A program made the translations under genes and the position numbers. The notes below the pieces were generated by a model, which saw nothing but the letters and a program-made list of their open reading frames with translations, was not told where the DNA came from and ran no database searches. A DNA stretch of 64,000 nt from Lelliottia sp. JS-SCA-14. GTDB taxonomy: Bacteria; Pseudomonadota; Gammaproteobacteria; Enterobacterales; Enterobacteriaceae. Within the stretch, counting starts at the first letter, position 1; every line of letters begins with the position of its first letter. The stretch lies in assembly GCF_035593345.1 (NCBI RefSeq), contig NZ_CP141606.1, forward strand, positions 1,984,001-2,048,000, given 5' to 3'. Shown here piece by piece: positions 33,284 through 43,710 of this stretch.

Positions 33284-33300
33284 AATGAAATGATGTTTTA
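33284..33300 (-). promoter_or_regulatory. Candidate KdgR operator upstream of kduD
   Basis: AATGAAATGATGTTTTA resembles the KdgR palindrome (ATGAAACANTGTTTCAT) with a few changes and lies 75 bp upstream of kduD. KdgR controls kduD in enterobacteria. Confidence 0.45.
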
Positions 33301-33356
33301 AAAATTGACGAGGTGTCATGTTTTCGGGCAACGGAGCGTTGCCCGAAGGGGAGTGC

Positions 33357-34025
33357 TTAGCCGCGCAGATGGGCTACGGTGAGATCGGCAAGCGTCGTCA
33401 GTTTCGCATCCGCCAGGGCAAAGCGCGGATCGTGCTGGCCCTCTTCGGCGGGGACCACGATGGAGCGCATTCGCGCCGCTTTCGAAGCGATCATACCGTT
33501 CACCGAATCTTCCAGCGCCACGCAGGCCAGGGTATCGACGCCCAGTTTGGCGGCACAGTCCATATACACCTGCGGATGCGGCTTGCTGTACGGCAGTTTT
33601 TCCGCCGAGGCCAGCGCGTCAAAGCTGTCGCGCAGGTCGAACATCTCCAGCACTTTTTCCAGCATGTGCAGCGGGGAGGCGGACGCCAGACCGACTTTCA
33701 GCCCCTGCGCTTTGCACAGGGCGATGGCTTCGCGAGCACCCGGCAGCAGCGGGCGGTTCTCTTCTACCAGCGAAATCGCGCGGCTGATAATACGGTCGGT
33801 CACTTCCTGGCGGCTCGGGCCATTCCACGGCTGGTGGGCATACCACAGCTCAACAACCATATCGATGCGCAGTCCCAGCGTGTCCGGGAGTTCGCTACGG
33901 CGGCTGATATCCACTCCAATGCTGGCCATGACATCCAGTTCGGCACGATCCCACAGCGGTTCGGAATCGATTAACAATCCATCCATATCGAAAATGGCAG
34001 CAACAATCTGGCGCGGGGTCGACAT
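33357..34025 (-). CDS. hxpB: Hexitol/sugar phosphatase HxpB
   Basis: HAD-superfamily phosphatase (YniC), cytosolic; the E. coli enzyme dephosphorylates several sugar phosphates, including 2-deoxyglucose-6-phosphate. 222 residues. Motif I is FDMDGLLIDSEPLWDRAE with nucleophile Asp13 and Asp15; motif II is GLASASPLHML near 110-120; motif III/IV is SKPHPQVYMDCA then ALEDSVNGMIASKAA. The start at 34025 gives MSTPRQIVAAIFD, as in E. coli, after AGGAGATATCG; the longer frame is discarded. Divergent from yniB. Confidence 0.95.
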   Translation of the reverse strand: MSTPRQIVAAIFDMDGLLIDSEPLWDRAELDVMASIGVDISRRSELPDTLGLRIDMVVELWYAHQPWNGPSRQEVTDRIISRAISLVEENRPLLPGAREAIALCKAQGLKVGLASASPLHMLEKVLEMFDLRDSFDALASAEKLPYSKPHPQVYMDCAAKLGVDTLACVALEDSVNGMIASKAARMRSIVVPAEEGQHDPRFALADAKLTTLADLTVAHLRG

Positions 34026-34171
34026 AACGATATCTCCTTTCACAGGTTTACAGCACAGGGAGAGTCCTGAGTTACTCCGCAATTTACCATATTGCCCCTA
34101 AAGAACGGGCGAAATTCGTAAGCAGAAGGTAAACTTAGGCTCAAAGAGAGCGTCTTAATGAAGGGGAACTG

Positions 34172-34708
34172 ATGACGTATCAACAAGCTGGACGCATAGC
34201 GGTGCTAAAACGCATTGCCGGATGGGTGATTTTTATTCCGGCCGTGATTTCCACGCTGATCTCTGTGCTGAAATTCATGTACGAGCACAGCGAAAAACAG
34301 GCAGGGATCAATGCGGTTATGCTTGATTTTGCGCATGTGATGATCGAGATGATGCGCTTTAATACGCCGTTTCTTAACATCTTCTGGTACAACTCGCCCA
34401 CGCCCGATTTTCATCAACAGTTGAACATTGTGTTCTGGATTATCTTTGCGCTGATTTTCATCGCCCTGGCCCTGCAGGCCTCCGGCGCGCGCATGAGTCG
34501 CCAGACCCGTTTTCTGCGTGAAGGGGTGGAAGATCAGCTGATTCTGGAGCAGGCGAAAGGGCCCGAAGGGTTAACCCGCGAGCAGATTGAGTCGCGTATC
34601 GTGGTGCCACATCACACCATTTTCCTGCAGATTTTCCCGCTGTATGTCCTGCCTGTGATTATCATCGTCTGCGGCTATTTCTTCTTCTCACTGCTCGGTT
34701 TTCTGTAA
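34172..34708 (+). CDS. yniB: YniB family membrane protein
   Basis: 178-residue inner-membrane protein of unknown function, same length as E. coli YniB. Hydrophobic segments near residues 14-33, 88-110 and 150-176; between them is a charged region ARMSRQTRFLREGVEDQLIL and REQIESRIVVPHHTIFLQ that is strongly conserved. AAGGGGAACTG precedes the ATG. It has a bidirectional terminator shared with yniA. Confidence 0.93.
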   Translation: MTYQQAGRIAVLKRIAGWVIFIPAVISTLISVLKFMYEHSEKQAGINAVMLDFAHVMIEMMRFNTPFLNIFWYNSPTPDFHQQLNIVFWIIFALIFIALALQASGARMSRQTRFLREGVEDQLILEQAKGPEGLTREQIESRIVVPHHTIFLQIFPLYVLPVIIIVCGYFFFSLLGFL

Positions 34709-34711
34709 CGC

Positions 34712-34741
34712 AAAACGGGTGGTCAGGCACCACCCGTTTTC
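34712..34741. terminator. Bidirectional terminator between yniB and yniA
   Basis: AAAACGGGTGGT pairs perfectly with ACCACCCGTTTT around CAGGC. A and T runs on both sides let it serve both convergent genes. Confidence 0.92.
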
Positions 34742-34745
34742 GCCT

Positions 34746-35606
34746 TTACGCCGCTAAAATCCTGTCCAGCGCGCGCTGCGCATTCACCAGATGTTCACCT
34801 CCGAACAGAATCGCCCGGTTAAACAGGGTATAAAGCTGGTAAATAGGCTGGCGTTCGAGGAACCCCGACGGCAGCGGTGAAACCGACTGATATCCGTCGT
34901 AGATTTGCGGTGGTTGCTCCGGATGCAGTGGCAGCATGGCCAGATCGCATTCGCGGTCGCCCCAGTAGCAGGCAGGATCAAAGATGTAAGGCCCGTTCGG
35001 CCCTAAGGCGCAGTTTTCAGACCACAGATCGCCATGCAGCAGCGAAGGCTGAGGCTGGTGGGACGCCAGGCGCTGCTGAACGTGCTCGACAATGGCGTCG
35101 ATATTGCCGAACTCCAGGCCTTTTTCGGCAGCCAGCTCCAGCTGCCAGCCGATGCGCTGCTCGGCAAAGAAGGTCGACCAGCGGCGCTGCCAGGCGTTGG
35201 GCTGTGGGGTGGTGGAGAGGTCGTTATCAAAATCGAGACCAAACTGCGGCTGGTCGCTCCACTGATGCAGGCGAGCGATTTGCTGGCCTAACAGAAAGGC
35301 GTTGTGCGCGTCCAGCGGACGGGCAGGGAGATAGTCCATCACCAGAAAGCTGTAGTCGCGGTCGCTCCCCACCGCCCAGACCTGCGGGACGGAGACAGTT
35401 TTGCTGCGCGACAGCAGTTCCAGCTGATCGGCTTCGGCGGTGAAGATGGGGAGCAATTCCCGCTCATCACATTTGACGAAGAAATCCCGCCCCGCGAAGC
35501 GCACATGCCATGCGGCGTGAATTTCACCACCCGGCAGCTCGTTACGCAGCTCGATCTCCCCGTCGCCCAGTTGCTCGTTTAACAGATGACTGATAGCCTG
35601 CCACAT
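34746..35606 (-). CDS. yniA: Fructosamine-kinase-family protein YniA
   Basis: 286-residue aminoglycoside-phosphotransferase-fold kinase of the fructosamine/ketosamine-3-kinase family, thought to phosphorylate glycated amines or related small molecules. The nucleotide-binding lysine is in GRDFFVKCDERE near 34-45, the catalytic loop is LLHGDLWSENCAL near 192-204, and the Mg-binding block is YIFDPACYWGDRECDLAML near 209-227. GGGAGAATC precedes the ATG. It lies in the same direction as ydiZ and pfkB, as in E. coli. Confidence 0.94.
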   Translation of the reverse strand: MWQAISHLLNEQLGDGEIELRNELPGGEIHAAWHVRFAGRDFFVKCDERELLPIFTAEADQLELLSRSKTVSVPQVWAVGSDRDYSFLVMDYLPARPLDAHNAFLLGQQIARLHQWSDQPQFGLDFDNDLSTTPQPNAWQRRWSTFFAEQRIGWQLELAAEKGLEFGNIDAIVEHVQQRLASHQPQPSLLHGDLWSENCALGPNGPYIFDPACYWGDRECDLAMLPLHPEQPPQIYDGYQSVSPLPSGFLERQPIYQLYTLFNRAILFGGEHLVNAQRALDRILAA

Positions 35607-35711
35607 GATGATTCTCCCATGTTGTCCGCCAGATCATTAAGTTAGCGCAAAAACGCCGTTCAATAATACGAGCTAACGCACACCTGAGCCGTCAGGATCA
35701 CTGCAGGGCAT

Positions 35712-36002
35712 TTATTGTTCTCTTTTTTGCCACTCTTCCCAGGTTTTTACGTCAATATTTGCCTCTTTGCCGGTCGCGCTCTCAACCAGGCCGCTGGCCA
35801 GCGTTTTCACTTCGTCACGATCGAGGGGGCTTATCAGGCCAAACGTATTGGTCCCCAGATCGTGAACGTTGCCTTCGTCATCCGTCAGGGTCAGCAGGAA
35901 ACCGCCGCGCGTCAGGTGATTGGTGATCTCGTTGAGTTCCGTCAGCGAGTCTTCATGAATTTTGATGGTTACAACGTAGCGGGTGATGTCACCACTGCTC
36001 AT
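35712..36002 (-). CDS. ydiZ: YdiZ, GhoS-like small protein (DUF2622)
   Basis: 96-residue soluble protein. The fold-level resemblance is to the GhoS endoribonuclease antitoxin family: TRYVVTIKIHEDSLTELNEI at the start, then NHLTRGGFLLTLTDDEGNVH and LGTNTFGLISP. No GhoT-like toxin gene is adjacent, so an antitoxin role is not supported by context. The ribosome-binding site AGAGGTGAA is good. The position between yniA and pfkB matches E. coli ydiZ. Function unknown. Confidence 0.88.
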   Translation of the reverse strand: MSSGDITRYVVTIKIHEDSLTELNEITNHLTRGGFLLTLTDDEGNVHDLGTNTFGLISPLDRDEVKTLASGLVESATGKEANIDVKTWEEWQKREQ

Positions 36003-36104
36003 ATTTCACCTCTTTGTTATCGCGAAAGTTTTCTTAGCATAGTCGATTGCGCCAGTTTGGCGACTTAACGGGAAATTCCCCCCATCGCTGAGGGGAGGCG
36101 GTTT

Positions 36105-37037
36105 TTAATTCTGGGACAGGTAATCGACGATTTTTTGCGTGTCTTCGAGAGAGCACAGGCGCGTGCCGTGGTTAATCGTGGCGGCGCTACCGGCCGCGAC
36201 GCCGTAGCGCGTCATCTCCAGCAGCGACGCACCTTGCGCCAGTTTTAAGGTCATCGCGCCGACCATACTGTCACCGGCACCGACGGTGCTTTGGCTTTTC
36301 ATTGGCGGCGGAACGACCTGTACCGATCCGGTTTCGTCGACGCCAAGGGCACCCTGTGGTCCCAGAGACACCACCACGCGACGCGCTTTGCCGCTGCGCA
36401 CCAGCTCCTGCGCGGCAGAGCGCACGTCATCCGGCTGGGTTAACGGGCGGTTGACCAGCGCGCTCAGCTCTTTCTGGTTCGGTTTAATCAGTTCCAGATC
36501 GCCGGACTCCAGCGCGGCGGTCAGCGCTTCGCCGGAGCTGTCGACGATACAGCGCAGGCCTTTCTTCTTCGCCGCCTGAATCAGTTGGGTAAGTTTTTCA
36601 CATTTCACGCCGGGCGGCAGGCTGCCGCTGATGACCAGCAGGGCGCCGCTTTCGATGGCGAGCACTTTCTCTTCCAGCTGGCGAAACTCATTGTCATCCA
36701 GCATGGCGCCGGGCATCACAAAGCGGTACTGTTCGCCGCTCGATTCGACGTGGACGTGCAGGTTCTGGCGCGTCCAGTCTTTGGCTTCCACCGTATCGAC
36801 GGCCACCTGTTCATCCGCCAGCAGTGCCACCAGATGTTCACCGGTCGCGCCGCCCGCCGGGAAGATCGCCGTGGCTTTTCCGCCAAGATAGGTGATGGCG
36901 CGCGCGACGTTGATGCCGCCACCGCCAGGTTCGAACACCGGTGCAGTGCAACGCAGTTTACCTTCGGGATAGATCTGCGGTGTCAGCGTGGCGCTGTCGA
37001 GGGAAGGGGAGAGCGTTAGCGTATAAATTCGGACCAT
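36105..37037 (-). CDS. pfkB: 6-phosphofructokinase II
   Basis: Minor phosphofructokinase of glycolysis, ribokinase/PfkB family. 310 residues (E. coli 309). Signatures: sugar-binding GGGGINVARAITYLGGKATA near 37-56 and the C-terminal anion-hole/catalytic GAGDSMVGAMTLKLAQG near 254-270, whose Asp is the general base. NQKELSALVNRPL near 187-199 is the conserved NxxE region. AAAAGGAGGTCATA precedes the ATG. Divergent from ydiY. Confidence 0.96.
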   Translation of the reverse strand: MVRIYTLTLSPSLDSATLTPQIYPEGKLRCTAPVFEPGGGGINVARAITYLGGKATAIFPAGGATGEHLVALLADEQVAVDTVEAKDWTRQNLHVHVESSGEQYRFVMPGAMLDDNEFRQLEEKVLAIESGALLVISGSLPPGVKCEKLTQLIQAAKKKGLRCIVDSSGEALTAALESGDLELIKPNQKELSALVNRPLTQPDDVRSAAQELVRSGKARRVVVSLGPQGALGVDETGSVQVVPPPMKSQSTVGAGDSMVGAMTLKLAQGASLLEMTRYGVAAGSAATINHGTRLCSLEDTQKIVDYLSQN

Positions 37038-37207
37038 TATGACCTCCTTTTAGCATGGGCTCCGGTAAGCATGGCACAAAAGACGAGAAGGGAAAGTAAA
37101 TAACAGTATGATTTTAAATATAAATGTTTAGACGCTTTGTGCGTTTTTATTATGAAGGAAATAACGTTTTGAGATCGTTCTTATTCAAAAATTGAAATAA
37201 GAAATCA

Positions 37208-37236
37208 TTGCTATGTTATATGAGCCTTTTTATAAT
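37208..37236 (+). promoter_or_regulatory. Sigma-70 promoter upstream of ydiY
   Basis: TTGCTA, 17-bp spacer, TATAAT: a near-ideal -35/-10 pair. It predicts a transcript start near 37243, some 88 bp before the ydiY ATG and upstream of the leader terminator. Confidence 0.7.
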
Positions 37237-37285
37237 TTGTTACCTTTCTAAGGATGCCTTGTCATTGATCCTCAAGAAAGTTTCC

Positions 37286-37309
37286 GAGACCGTGATGGTC
37301 TCTTTTTTT
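37286..37309 (+). terminator. Terminator-like hairpin in the ydiY leader
   Basis: GAGACC, loop GTGAT, GGTCTC followed by seven T. It lies between the predicted promoter and the ydiY start, so most transcripts could stop after about 67 nt. The short transcript has a possible 4-codon reading frame (ATG at 37254, MPCH). It is either an attenuator or the end of a small RNA. Confidence 0.7.
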
Positions 37310-37330
37310 GTTGTACGGACTCCTTTATAA

Positions 37331-38089
37331 ATGAAGCTCTTGAAGACAGTACCTGCCGCAATGATGCTGGCGGGTGGCGTGTTTGCCTCGATGTACGCAG
37401 CCGCTGACGATACCGTTTTTACTGTCATGGATGACCCATCCACTGCGCAGAAACCGTTTGAAGGTAACCTTAACGCTGGGTATCTGGCGCAATCAGGTAA
37501 CACCAAAAGCTCTTCCCTGACCGCAGACACCACCATGACCTGGTACGGCAATACCACTGCCTGGTCCCTGTGGGGTAACGCCAGCAACACCTCATCTAAC
37601 GACGAGCGCTCCTCTGAGAAGTATGCAGTGGGTGGCCGTAGCCGTTACAACATGACGGATTATGACTATCTTTTCGGCCAGGCAAGCTGGTTAACTGACC
37701 GCTACAATGGCTATCGCCAGCGTGACGTGTTTACGGCCGGTTATGGTCGTCAGTTCCTGAATGGTCCGGTCCACAGCTTCCGTTTCGAATTCGGTCCTGG
37801 TGTGCGTTATGACGAGTACACCGATGGCGATACCAAAACGCAGCCGCTGGGTTACGCGTCCGGTACTTACGCCTGGCAGTTCACCGATAACGCCAAATTC
37901 ACCCAGGGTGTTTCCGTATTTGGTGCTGATGACACGACCCTGAACTCTGAGACCGCGCTGAACGTGGCGATCAACGAACACTTTGGTCTGAAAGTCGCTT
38001 ACAACGTGACCTGGAACTCGGAGCCACCGGCTTCTGCGCCAGAACACACCGACCGCAGAACCACGGTTTCTTTAGGCTATAAAATGTAA
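37331..38089 (+). CDS. ydiY: YdiY, DUF481 outer-membrane beta-barrel-like protein
   Basis: 252-residue exported protein, same length as E. coli YdiY, which is reported as acid-inducible; function unknown. The signal peptide cut is likely near YAAADD (residue 24-26). The rest alternates aromatic and polar residues as in a beta-barrel (GNLNAGYLAQSGNTKSSSLT, DYDYLFGQASWLTDRYNGYR, FRFEFGPGVRYDEYTDG) and ends RRTTVSLGYKM with a near-C-terminal aromatic. A weak AGGACTCC-type ribosome-binding site precedes the ATG. Confidence 0.93.
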   Translation: MKLLKTVPAAMMLAGGVFASMYAAADDTVFTVMDDPSTAQKPFEGNLNAGYLAQSGNTKSSSLTADTTMTWYGNTTAWSLWGNASNTSSNDERSSEKYAVGGRSRYNMTDYDYLFGQASWLTDRYNGYRQRDVFTAGYGRQFLNGPVHSFRFEFGPGVRYDEYTDGDTKTQPLGYASGTYAWQFTDNAKFTQGVSVFGADDTTLNSETALNVAINEHFGLKVAYNVTWNSEPPASAPEHTDRRTTVSLGYKM

Positions 38090-38095
38090 TTCCGG

Positions 38096-38124
38096 CGGGC
38101 CGATATATTCTCGGCCCGTTTTTA
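38096..38124 (+). terminator. ydiY terminator
   Basis: CGGGCCGA, loop TATATTC, TCGGCCCG then TTTTTA. Canonical. Confidence 0.9.
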
Positions 38125-38353
38125 TATTTTCACAAACTGTGCTATTTAATATTAAACGGCGTTTTATTTTATTTGTTTTTCTGTTTCTCCATCATTTCTT
38201 CATAATTCCCTCTGTACATTAATATTCAGTTTATTTGACACGATTTGATAAATAAATTGACTAGGCAAAAGTGTGATCCAGATCTACACTAACAATACAG
38301 GCAATTCATTGCCTCAAGTTGTTCTGCATTAATTCAGATAGAGAAGAATCATT

Positions 38354-38587
38354 ATGAATAAAATCAAAAACGCTGCCGCAGCAATGGTGCTTTCTGCACT
38401 GTCATTTGGTGTATTTGCTGCTGATTCAGTGACTCAACCTGCCAGTGATACCACCAACCAAATCGGCATTACCCGTGCTTCTGATGTTGAAGCGGGCTCA
38501 AACATCGCGCCGGGCTCCCAGTCTACCGGTCAGTCAATGAATGACGCGTTTGATGTGCATAAACTGGTCGCAGGTGAGTGGTCTTAA
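38354..38587 (+). CDS. Small secreted protein of unknown function
   Basis: 77 residues. A convincing signal peptide (MNKIKNAAAAMVLSALSFGV then FAADS, cut after FA-A near residue 22) leaves a mature peptide of about 55 residues rich in Ser, Thr, Asn and Gly, with no cysteine and no known motif. GAGAAG lies upstream of the ATG, and a strong terminator follows, so it is a monocistronic unit. I do not recognise the family; the pattern recalls small stress-induced periplasmic proteins. Periplasmic location is inference. Confidence 0.75.
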   Translation: MNKIKNAAAAMVLSALSFGVFAADSVTQPASDTTNQIGITRASDVEAGSNIAPGSQSTGQSMNDAFDVHKLVAGEWS

Positions 38588-38619
38588 TTGAGCATTACGC
38601 TAAATGGTTATGACCAGTG

Positions 38620-38650
38620 AAAAAACCGGATAATGATGTACCGGTTTTTC
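38620..38650. terminator. Terminator of the small secreted-protein gene
   Basis: AAAAACCGG, loop of 11, CCGGTTTTT. Symmetrical A/T runs allow action on both strands, also serving the leftward yniD gene. Confidence 0.85.
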
Positions 38651-38707
38651 GTTTGATATGTGCTGCGGAATTATTCTGAACAGACGTGAATTAATAACTC
38701 ACTCAAT

Positions 38708-38818
38708 CTACACGCCCCAGATCATCGCTGCCCAGCGTAATAAAAGCATCGCCCCACAGATAGCGATTAATACGACCACCATTTTCCAGTGTTTTTGCGC
38801 AAAGCGTTTTGATGGCAT
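38708..38818 (-). CDS. yniD: Small membrane protein YniD
   Basis: 36 residues, too short for usual gene finders. It starts MPSKRFAQKHWKMVVVLIAI, then one hydrophobic helix and RWAAMIWGV at the end. This matches E. coli YniD (35 residues) almost residue for residue as I recall it, and its position upstream of thrS is conserved. AAGGA lies 8 bp before the ATG. A single-span inner-membrane protein of unknown role. Confidence 0.88.
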   Translation of the reverse strand: MPSKRFAQKHWKMVVVLIAICGAMLLLRWAAMIWGV

Positions 38819-38885
38819 AAACCGTTCCTTCGTCAGTTGATAAACATGAGTTTATCAAAAACGGCCCTATCGCGCACCCTCGGGG

Positions 38886-38978
38886 TCAGAACCAATGGAA
38901 CTTCTCCGCCAGAATCATGACCAACGCCGCTGCGGAAACAATATTCAGGATCACCACTGTTCGACTGGAAACATTCAT
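38886..38978 (-). CDS. Putative 30-residue single-span membrane protein
   Basis: The frame reads MNVSSRTVVILNIVSAAALV and ends ILAEKFHWF: a short polar start, one strong hydrophobic helix (about residues 8-24) and an aromatic, charged tail. AAAGGGG stands 6-7 bp before the ATG, a very good ribosome-binding site for such a short ORF. It is encoded in the same direction as yniD, 67 bp upstream of it, and may share a transcript. I do not recognise it among named small proteins. Evidence is limited to ribosome-binding site and composition. Confidence 0.6.
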   Translation of the reverse strand: MNVSSRTVVILNIVSAAALVMILAEKFHWF

Positions 38979-39092
38979 GTAACGCCCCTTTCGTTGTCAG
39001 GACCTGTTCAAGATTAGCTCAGCAAAATGGGATTGCGAGCGCCACCCCTAAAAACTCATGCAAAAGTATGAGAGGCATCAATCTGGTCGCAG

Positions 39093-39114
39093 AGGGTGCA
39101 TTCACCCTTTTTTT
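39093..39114 (+). terminator. Orphan rightward terminator upstream of thrS
   Basis: AGGGTG, loop CATT, CACCCT with a seven-T run. There is no rightward gene before it, as the two upstream genes face left. A smaller hairpin CTCAT/ATGAG lies at 39055-39072. Together they could be the 3' part of a small RNA, but no good promoter was found. Confidence 0.55.
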
Positions 39115-39120
39115 AGTGTT

Positions 39121-39292
39121 ACCATCGCAGGGCAGAACGTAAATCAGCCTTTGTCTGATTCGTCGCTGTTCCAGACTGCGAGCCAATTTGACGATTGTTG
39201 GTCAGATGGTGTCGCAATCTATTGATAAAACACGATTATTTTCTTTGTATATGCTCTTATGTGTGGGGCATCACTGCAAATAAGGATATAAA
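39121..39292 (+). promoter_or_regulatory. thrS leader with translational operator
   Basis: The 170-bp leader keeps the E. coli thrS operator landmarks: the CAGACTGCGAGCC and CCAATTTGACGATTGTTGG stem regions, a GTCAGATGGTGTCGCAATC single-stranded linker, and the TATATGCTCTTATGTGTGGG arm near the start codon. In E. coli threonyl-tRNA synthetase binds this tRNA-like leader and blocks ribosomes. Conservation is judged by memory and by eye. Confidence 0.65.
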
Positions 39293-41221
39293 ATGCCTGT
39301 AATTACTCTTCCTGATGGCAGCCAACGCCATTACGACCACGCCGTTAGCCCGATGGATGTTGCTCTGGACATTGGTCCTGGACTCGCAAAAGCCACCATC
39401 GCCGGCCGTGTCAATGGTGAACTGGTTGACGCCTCCGATCTGATTGAAAACGATGCGCAGCTGTCCATCATTACCGCCAAGAACGATGAAGGTCTTGAGA
39501 TCATTCGTCACTCTTGTGCGCACCTGTTAGGCCATGCCATCAAACAGCTGTGGCCAAACACCAAAATGGCGATCGGCCCGGTGATCGACAACGGTTTCTA
39601 CTATGACGTTGACCTTGACCATACCCTGACCCAGGAAGATATCGACGCGCTCGAAAAACGTATGCACGAGCTCGCCGAGACCAACTACGATGTCATCAAG
39701 AAAAAAGTCAGCTGGCACGAAGCGCGTGAAACCTTCGTGAAGCGTGGCGAGAACTATAAAGTTTCGATCCTTGATGAGAACATCGCGCATGATGACAAGC
39801 CTGGCTTGTATCATCACGAAGAATACGTCGACATGTGCCGTGGACCGCACGTGCCGAACATGCGTTTCTGTCATCACTTCAAACTGATGAAAACCGCAGG
39901 CGCCTACTGGCGTGGCGACAGCAATAACAAGATGTTGCAGCGTATTTATGGTACCGCCTGGGCAGATAAAAAAGCCCTGAGCGCCTACTTGCAGCGTCTG
40001 GAAGAGGCCGCGAAACGCGACCACCGTAAAATCGGTAAGCAGCTCGACCTGTACCATATGCAGGAAGAGGCACCAGGTATGGTGTTCTGGCATAACGACG
40101 GATGGACTATCTTCCGTGAACTGGAAACTTTCGTGCGCTCCAAGCTGAAAGAGTATCAGTATCAGGAAGTGAAAGGCCCGTTCATGATGGACCGTGTGCT
40201 GTGGGAAAAAACCGGCCACTGGGACAACTACAAAGATGCGATGTTCACCACCTCTTCTGAGAACCGTGAATACTGCATCAAGCCAATGAACTGCCCGGGC
40301 CACGTTCAGATCTTCAACCAGGGTCTGAAATCTTATCGTGACCTGCCGCTGCGTATGGCGGAGTTTGGTAGCTGCCACCGTAATGAGCCATCAGGCGCAC
40401 TGCATGGTCTGATGCGTGTTCGTGGCTTTACCCAGGATGATGCGCATATTTTCTGTACTGAAGACCAGGTGCGTGATGAAGTCAACGCCTGTATTCGTAT
40501 GGTCTACGATATGTATAGCACCTTTGGCTTCGAGAAAATCGTCGTCAAACTCTCAACTCGTCCGGAAAAGCGTATCGGTAGCGACGAGACCTGGGATCGT
40601 GCTGAGGCGGATCTGGCAGTTGCGCTGGAAGAGAACAACATCCCGTTTGAATATCAGGTGGGTGAAGGCGCATTCTACGGTCCGAAAATTGAATTTACAC
40701 TGTATGACTGCCTCGATCGTGCATGGCAGTGCGGAACAGTCCAGCTGGACTTCTCCCTGCCGCAGCGTTTAAGCGCCTCTTATGTTGGCGAAGACAACGA
40801 GCGTCAGGTGCCGGTAATGATTCACCGTGCAATTCTTGGGTCTATCGAACGCTTTATCGGCATTCTGACCGAAGAGTTCGCTGGCTTCTTCCCAACCTGG
40901 CTTGCGCCAGTGCAGGTCGTGGTCATGAACATCACCGATTCTCAGGCCGATTACGTTAAAGAATTGACGCAGAAACTACAAAATGCGGGCATTCGCGTAA
41001 AAGCGGACTTGAGAAATGAGAAGATTGGCTTTAAAATCCGCGAGCACACTTTACGTCGGGTCCCGTACATGTTGGTCTGTGGTGATAAAGAGGTGGAAGC
41101 AGGCAAAGTTGCCGTTCGCACCCGCCGTGGTAAAGACCTGGGAAGCCTGGACGTGAGTGAAGTGATTGAGAAGCTGCGACAAGAGATTCGCAGCCGCAGT
41201 CTTCAACAACTGGAGGAATAA
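39293..41221 (+). CDS. thrS: Threonyl-tRNA synthetase
   Basis: Class II synthetase charging tRNA-Thr. 642 residues, the standard length. N-terminal TGS domain (about 1-62), editing domain with [16 protein letters not shown] near 70-85 and CRGPHVP near 182-188, catalytic core with zinc ligands in [12 protein letters not shown] (Cys near 334) and [13 protein letters not shown] (His near 511), and the anticodon-binding domain (about 535-642). TAAGGATATAAA precedes the ATG. First gene of the thrS-infC-rpmI-rplT-pheMST-ihfA region. Confidence 0.98.
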   Translation: MPVITLPDGSQRHYDHAVSPMDVALDIGPGLAKATIAGRVNGELVDASDLIENDAQLSIITAKNDEGLEIIRHSCAHLLGHAIKQLWPNTKMAIGPVIDNGFYYDVDLDHTLTQEDIDALEKRMHELAETNYDVIKKKVSWHEARETFVKRGENYKVSILDENIAHDDKPGLYHHEEYVDMCRGPHVPNMRFCHHFKLMKTAGAYWRGDSNNKMLQRIYGTAWADKKALSAYLQRLEEAAKRDHRKIGKQLDLYHMQEEAPGMVFWHNDGWTIFRELETFVRSKLKEYQYQEVKGPFMMDRVLWEKTGHWDNYKDAMFTTSSENREYCIKPMNCPGHVQIFNQGLKSYRDLPLRMAEFGSCHRNEPSGALHGLMRVRGFTQDDAHIFCTEDQVRDEVNACIRMVYDMYSTFGFEKIVVKLSTRPEKRIGSDETWDRAEADLAVALEENNIPFEYQVGEGAFYGPKIEFTLYDCLDRAWQCGTVQLDFSLPQRLSASYVGEDNERQVPVMIHRAILGSIERFIGILTEEFAGFFPTWLAPVQVVVMNITDSQADYVKELTQKLQNAGIRVKADLRNEKIGFKIREHTLRRVPYMLVCGDKEVEAGKVAVRTRRGKDLGSLDVSEVIEKLRQEIRSRSLQQLEE

Positions 41222-41767
<546 letters not shown>

Positions 41768-41785
41768 GGCCTTCAAGTAGCAATT

Positions 41786-41818
41786 CCTGTGGAGCCTACG
41801 GGCTTCGCAGGTTTTGTT
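41786..41818 (+). terminator. Attenuator hairpin between infC and rpmI
   Basis: CCTGTGGAGCC folds with GGCTTCGCAGG (11 pairs with G-T wobbles) and is followed by TTTTG. It precedes rpmI by about 45 bp. The infC-rpmI region in E. coli also holds the L20 repression structure; this hairpin is probably a partial terminator. Confidence 0.65.
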
Positions 41819-41839
41819 CGCCTATGTTTCGTTTATTAA

Positions 41840-42061
<222 letters not shown>

Positions 42062-42094
42062 GTCGTAAACGTTTATTAACCTTTTTTAACTTAG

Positions 42095-42472
<378 letters not shown>

Positions 42473-42552
42473 GCCAGTTGAGAGAGGGGGCTTTGCTCCC
42501 TCTTTCATTTCCACCCCATCCGGGACGATTGAAAACACAAGGTAACGCAAGC

Positions 42553-42597
42553 ATGAATGCTGCTATTTTCCGCTTCTTCTTTTACTTTAGCACCTGA
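42553..42597 (+). CDS. pheM: pheST operon leader peptide PheM
   Basis: 14-codon leader reading [14 protein letters not shown], with five Phe codons (three consecutive), same as the E. coli peptide. Ribosome stalling at the Phe codons when tRNA-Phe is uncharged should prevent the attenuator at 42644-42669 from forming and raise pheST expression. GGTAACGCAAGC precedes the ATG. Confidence 0.95.
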
Positions 42598-42618
42598 ATT
42601 CCGGGGGCTTGCGCGTGA

Positions 42619-43695
<1,077 letters not shown>

Positions 43696-43710
43696 GGGCA
43701 GGACAGAACA

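Noticed and set aside
35712..36002. GhoS/GhoT toxin-antitoxin pair
   Set aside because: Only the GhoS-like protein is present; the flanking genes are yniA and pfkB and no small hydrophobic toxin ORF was found beside it.
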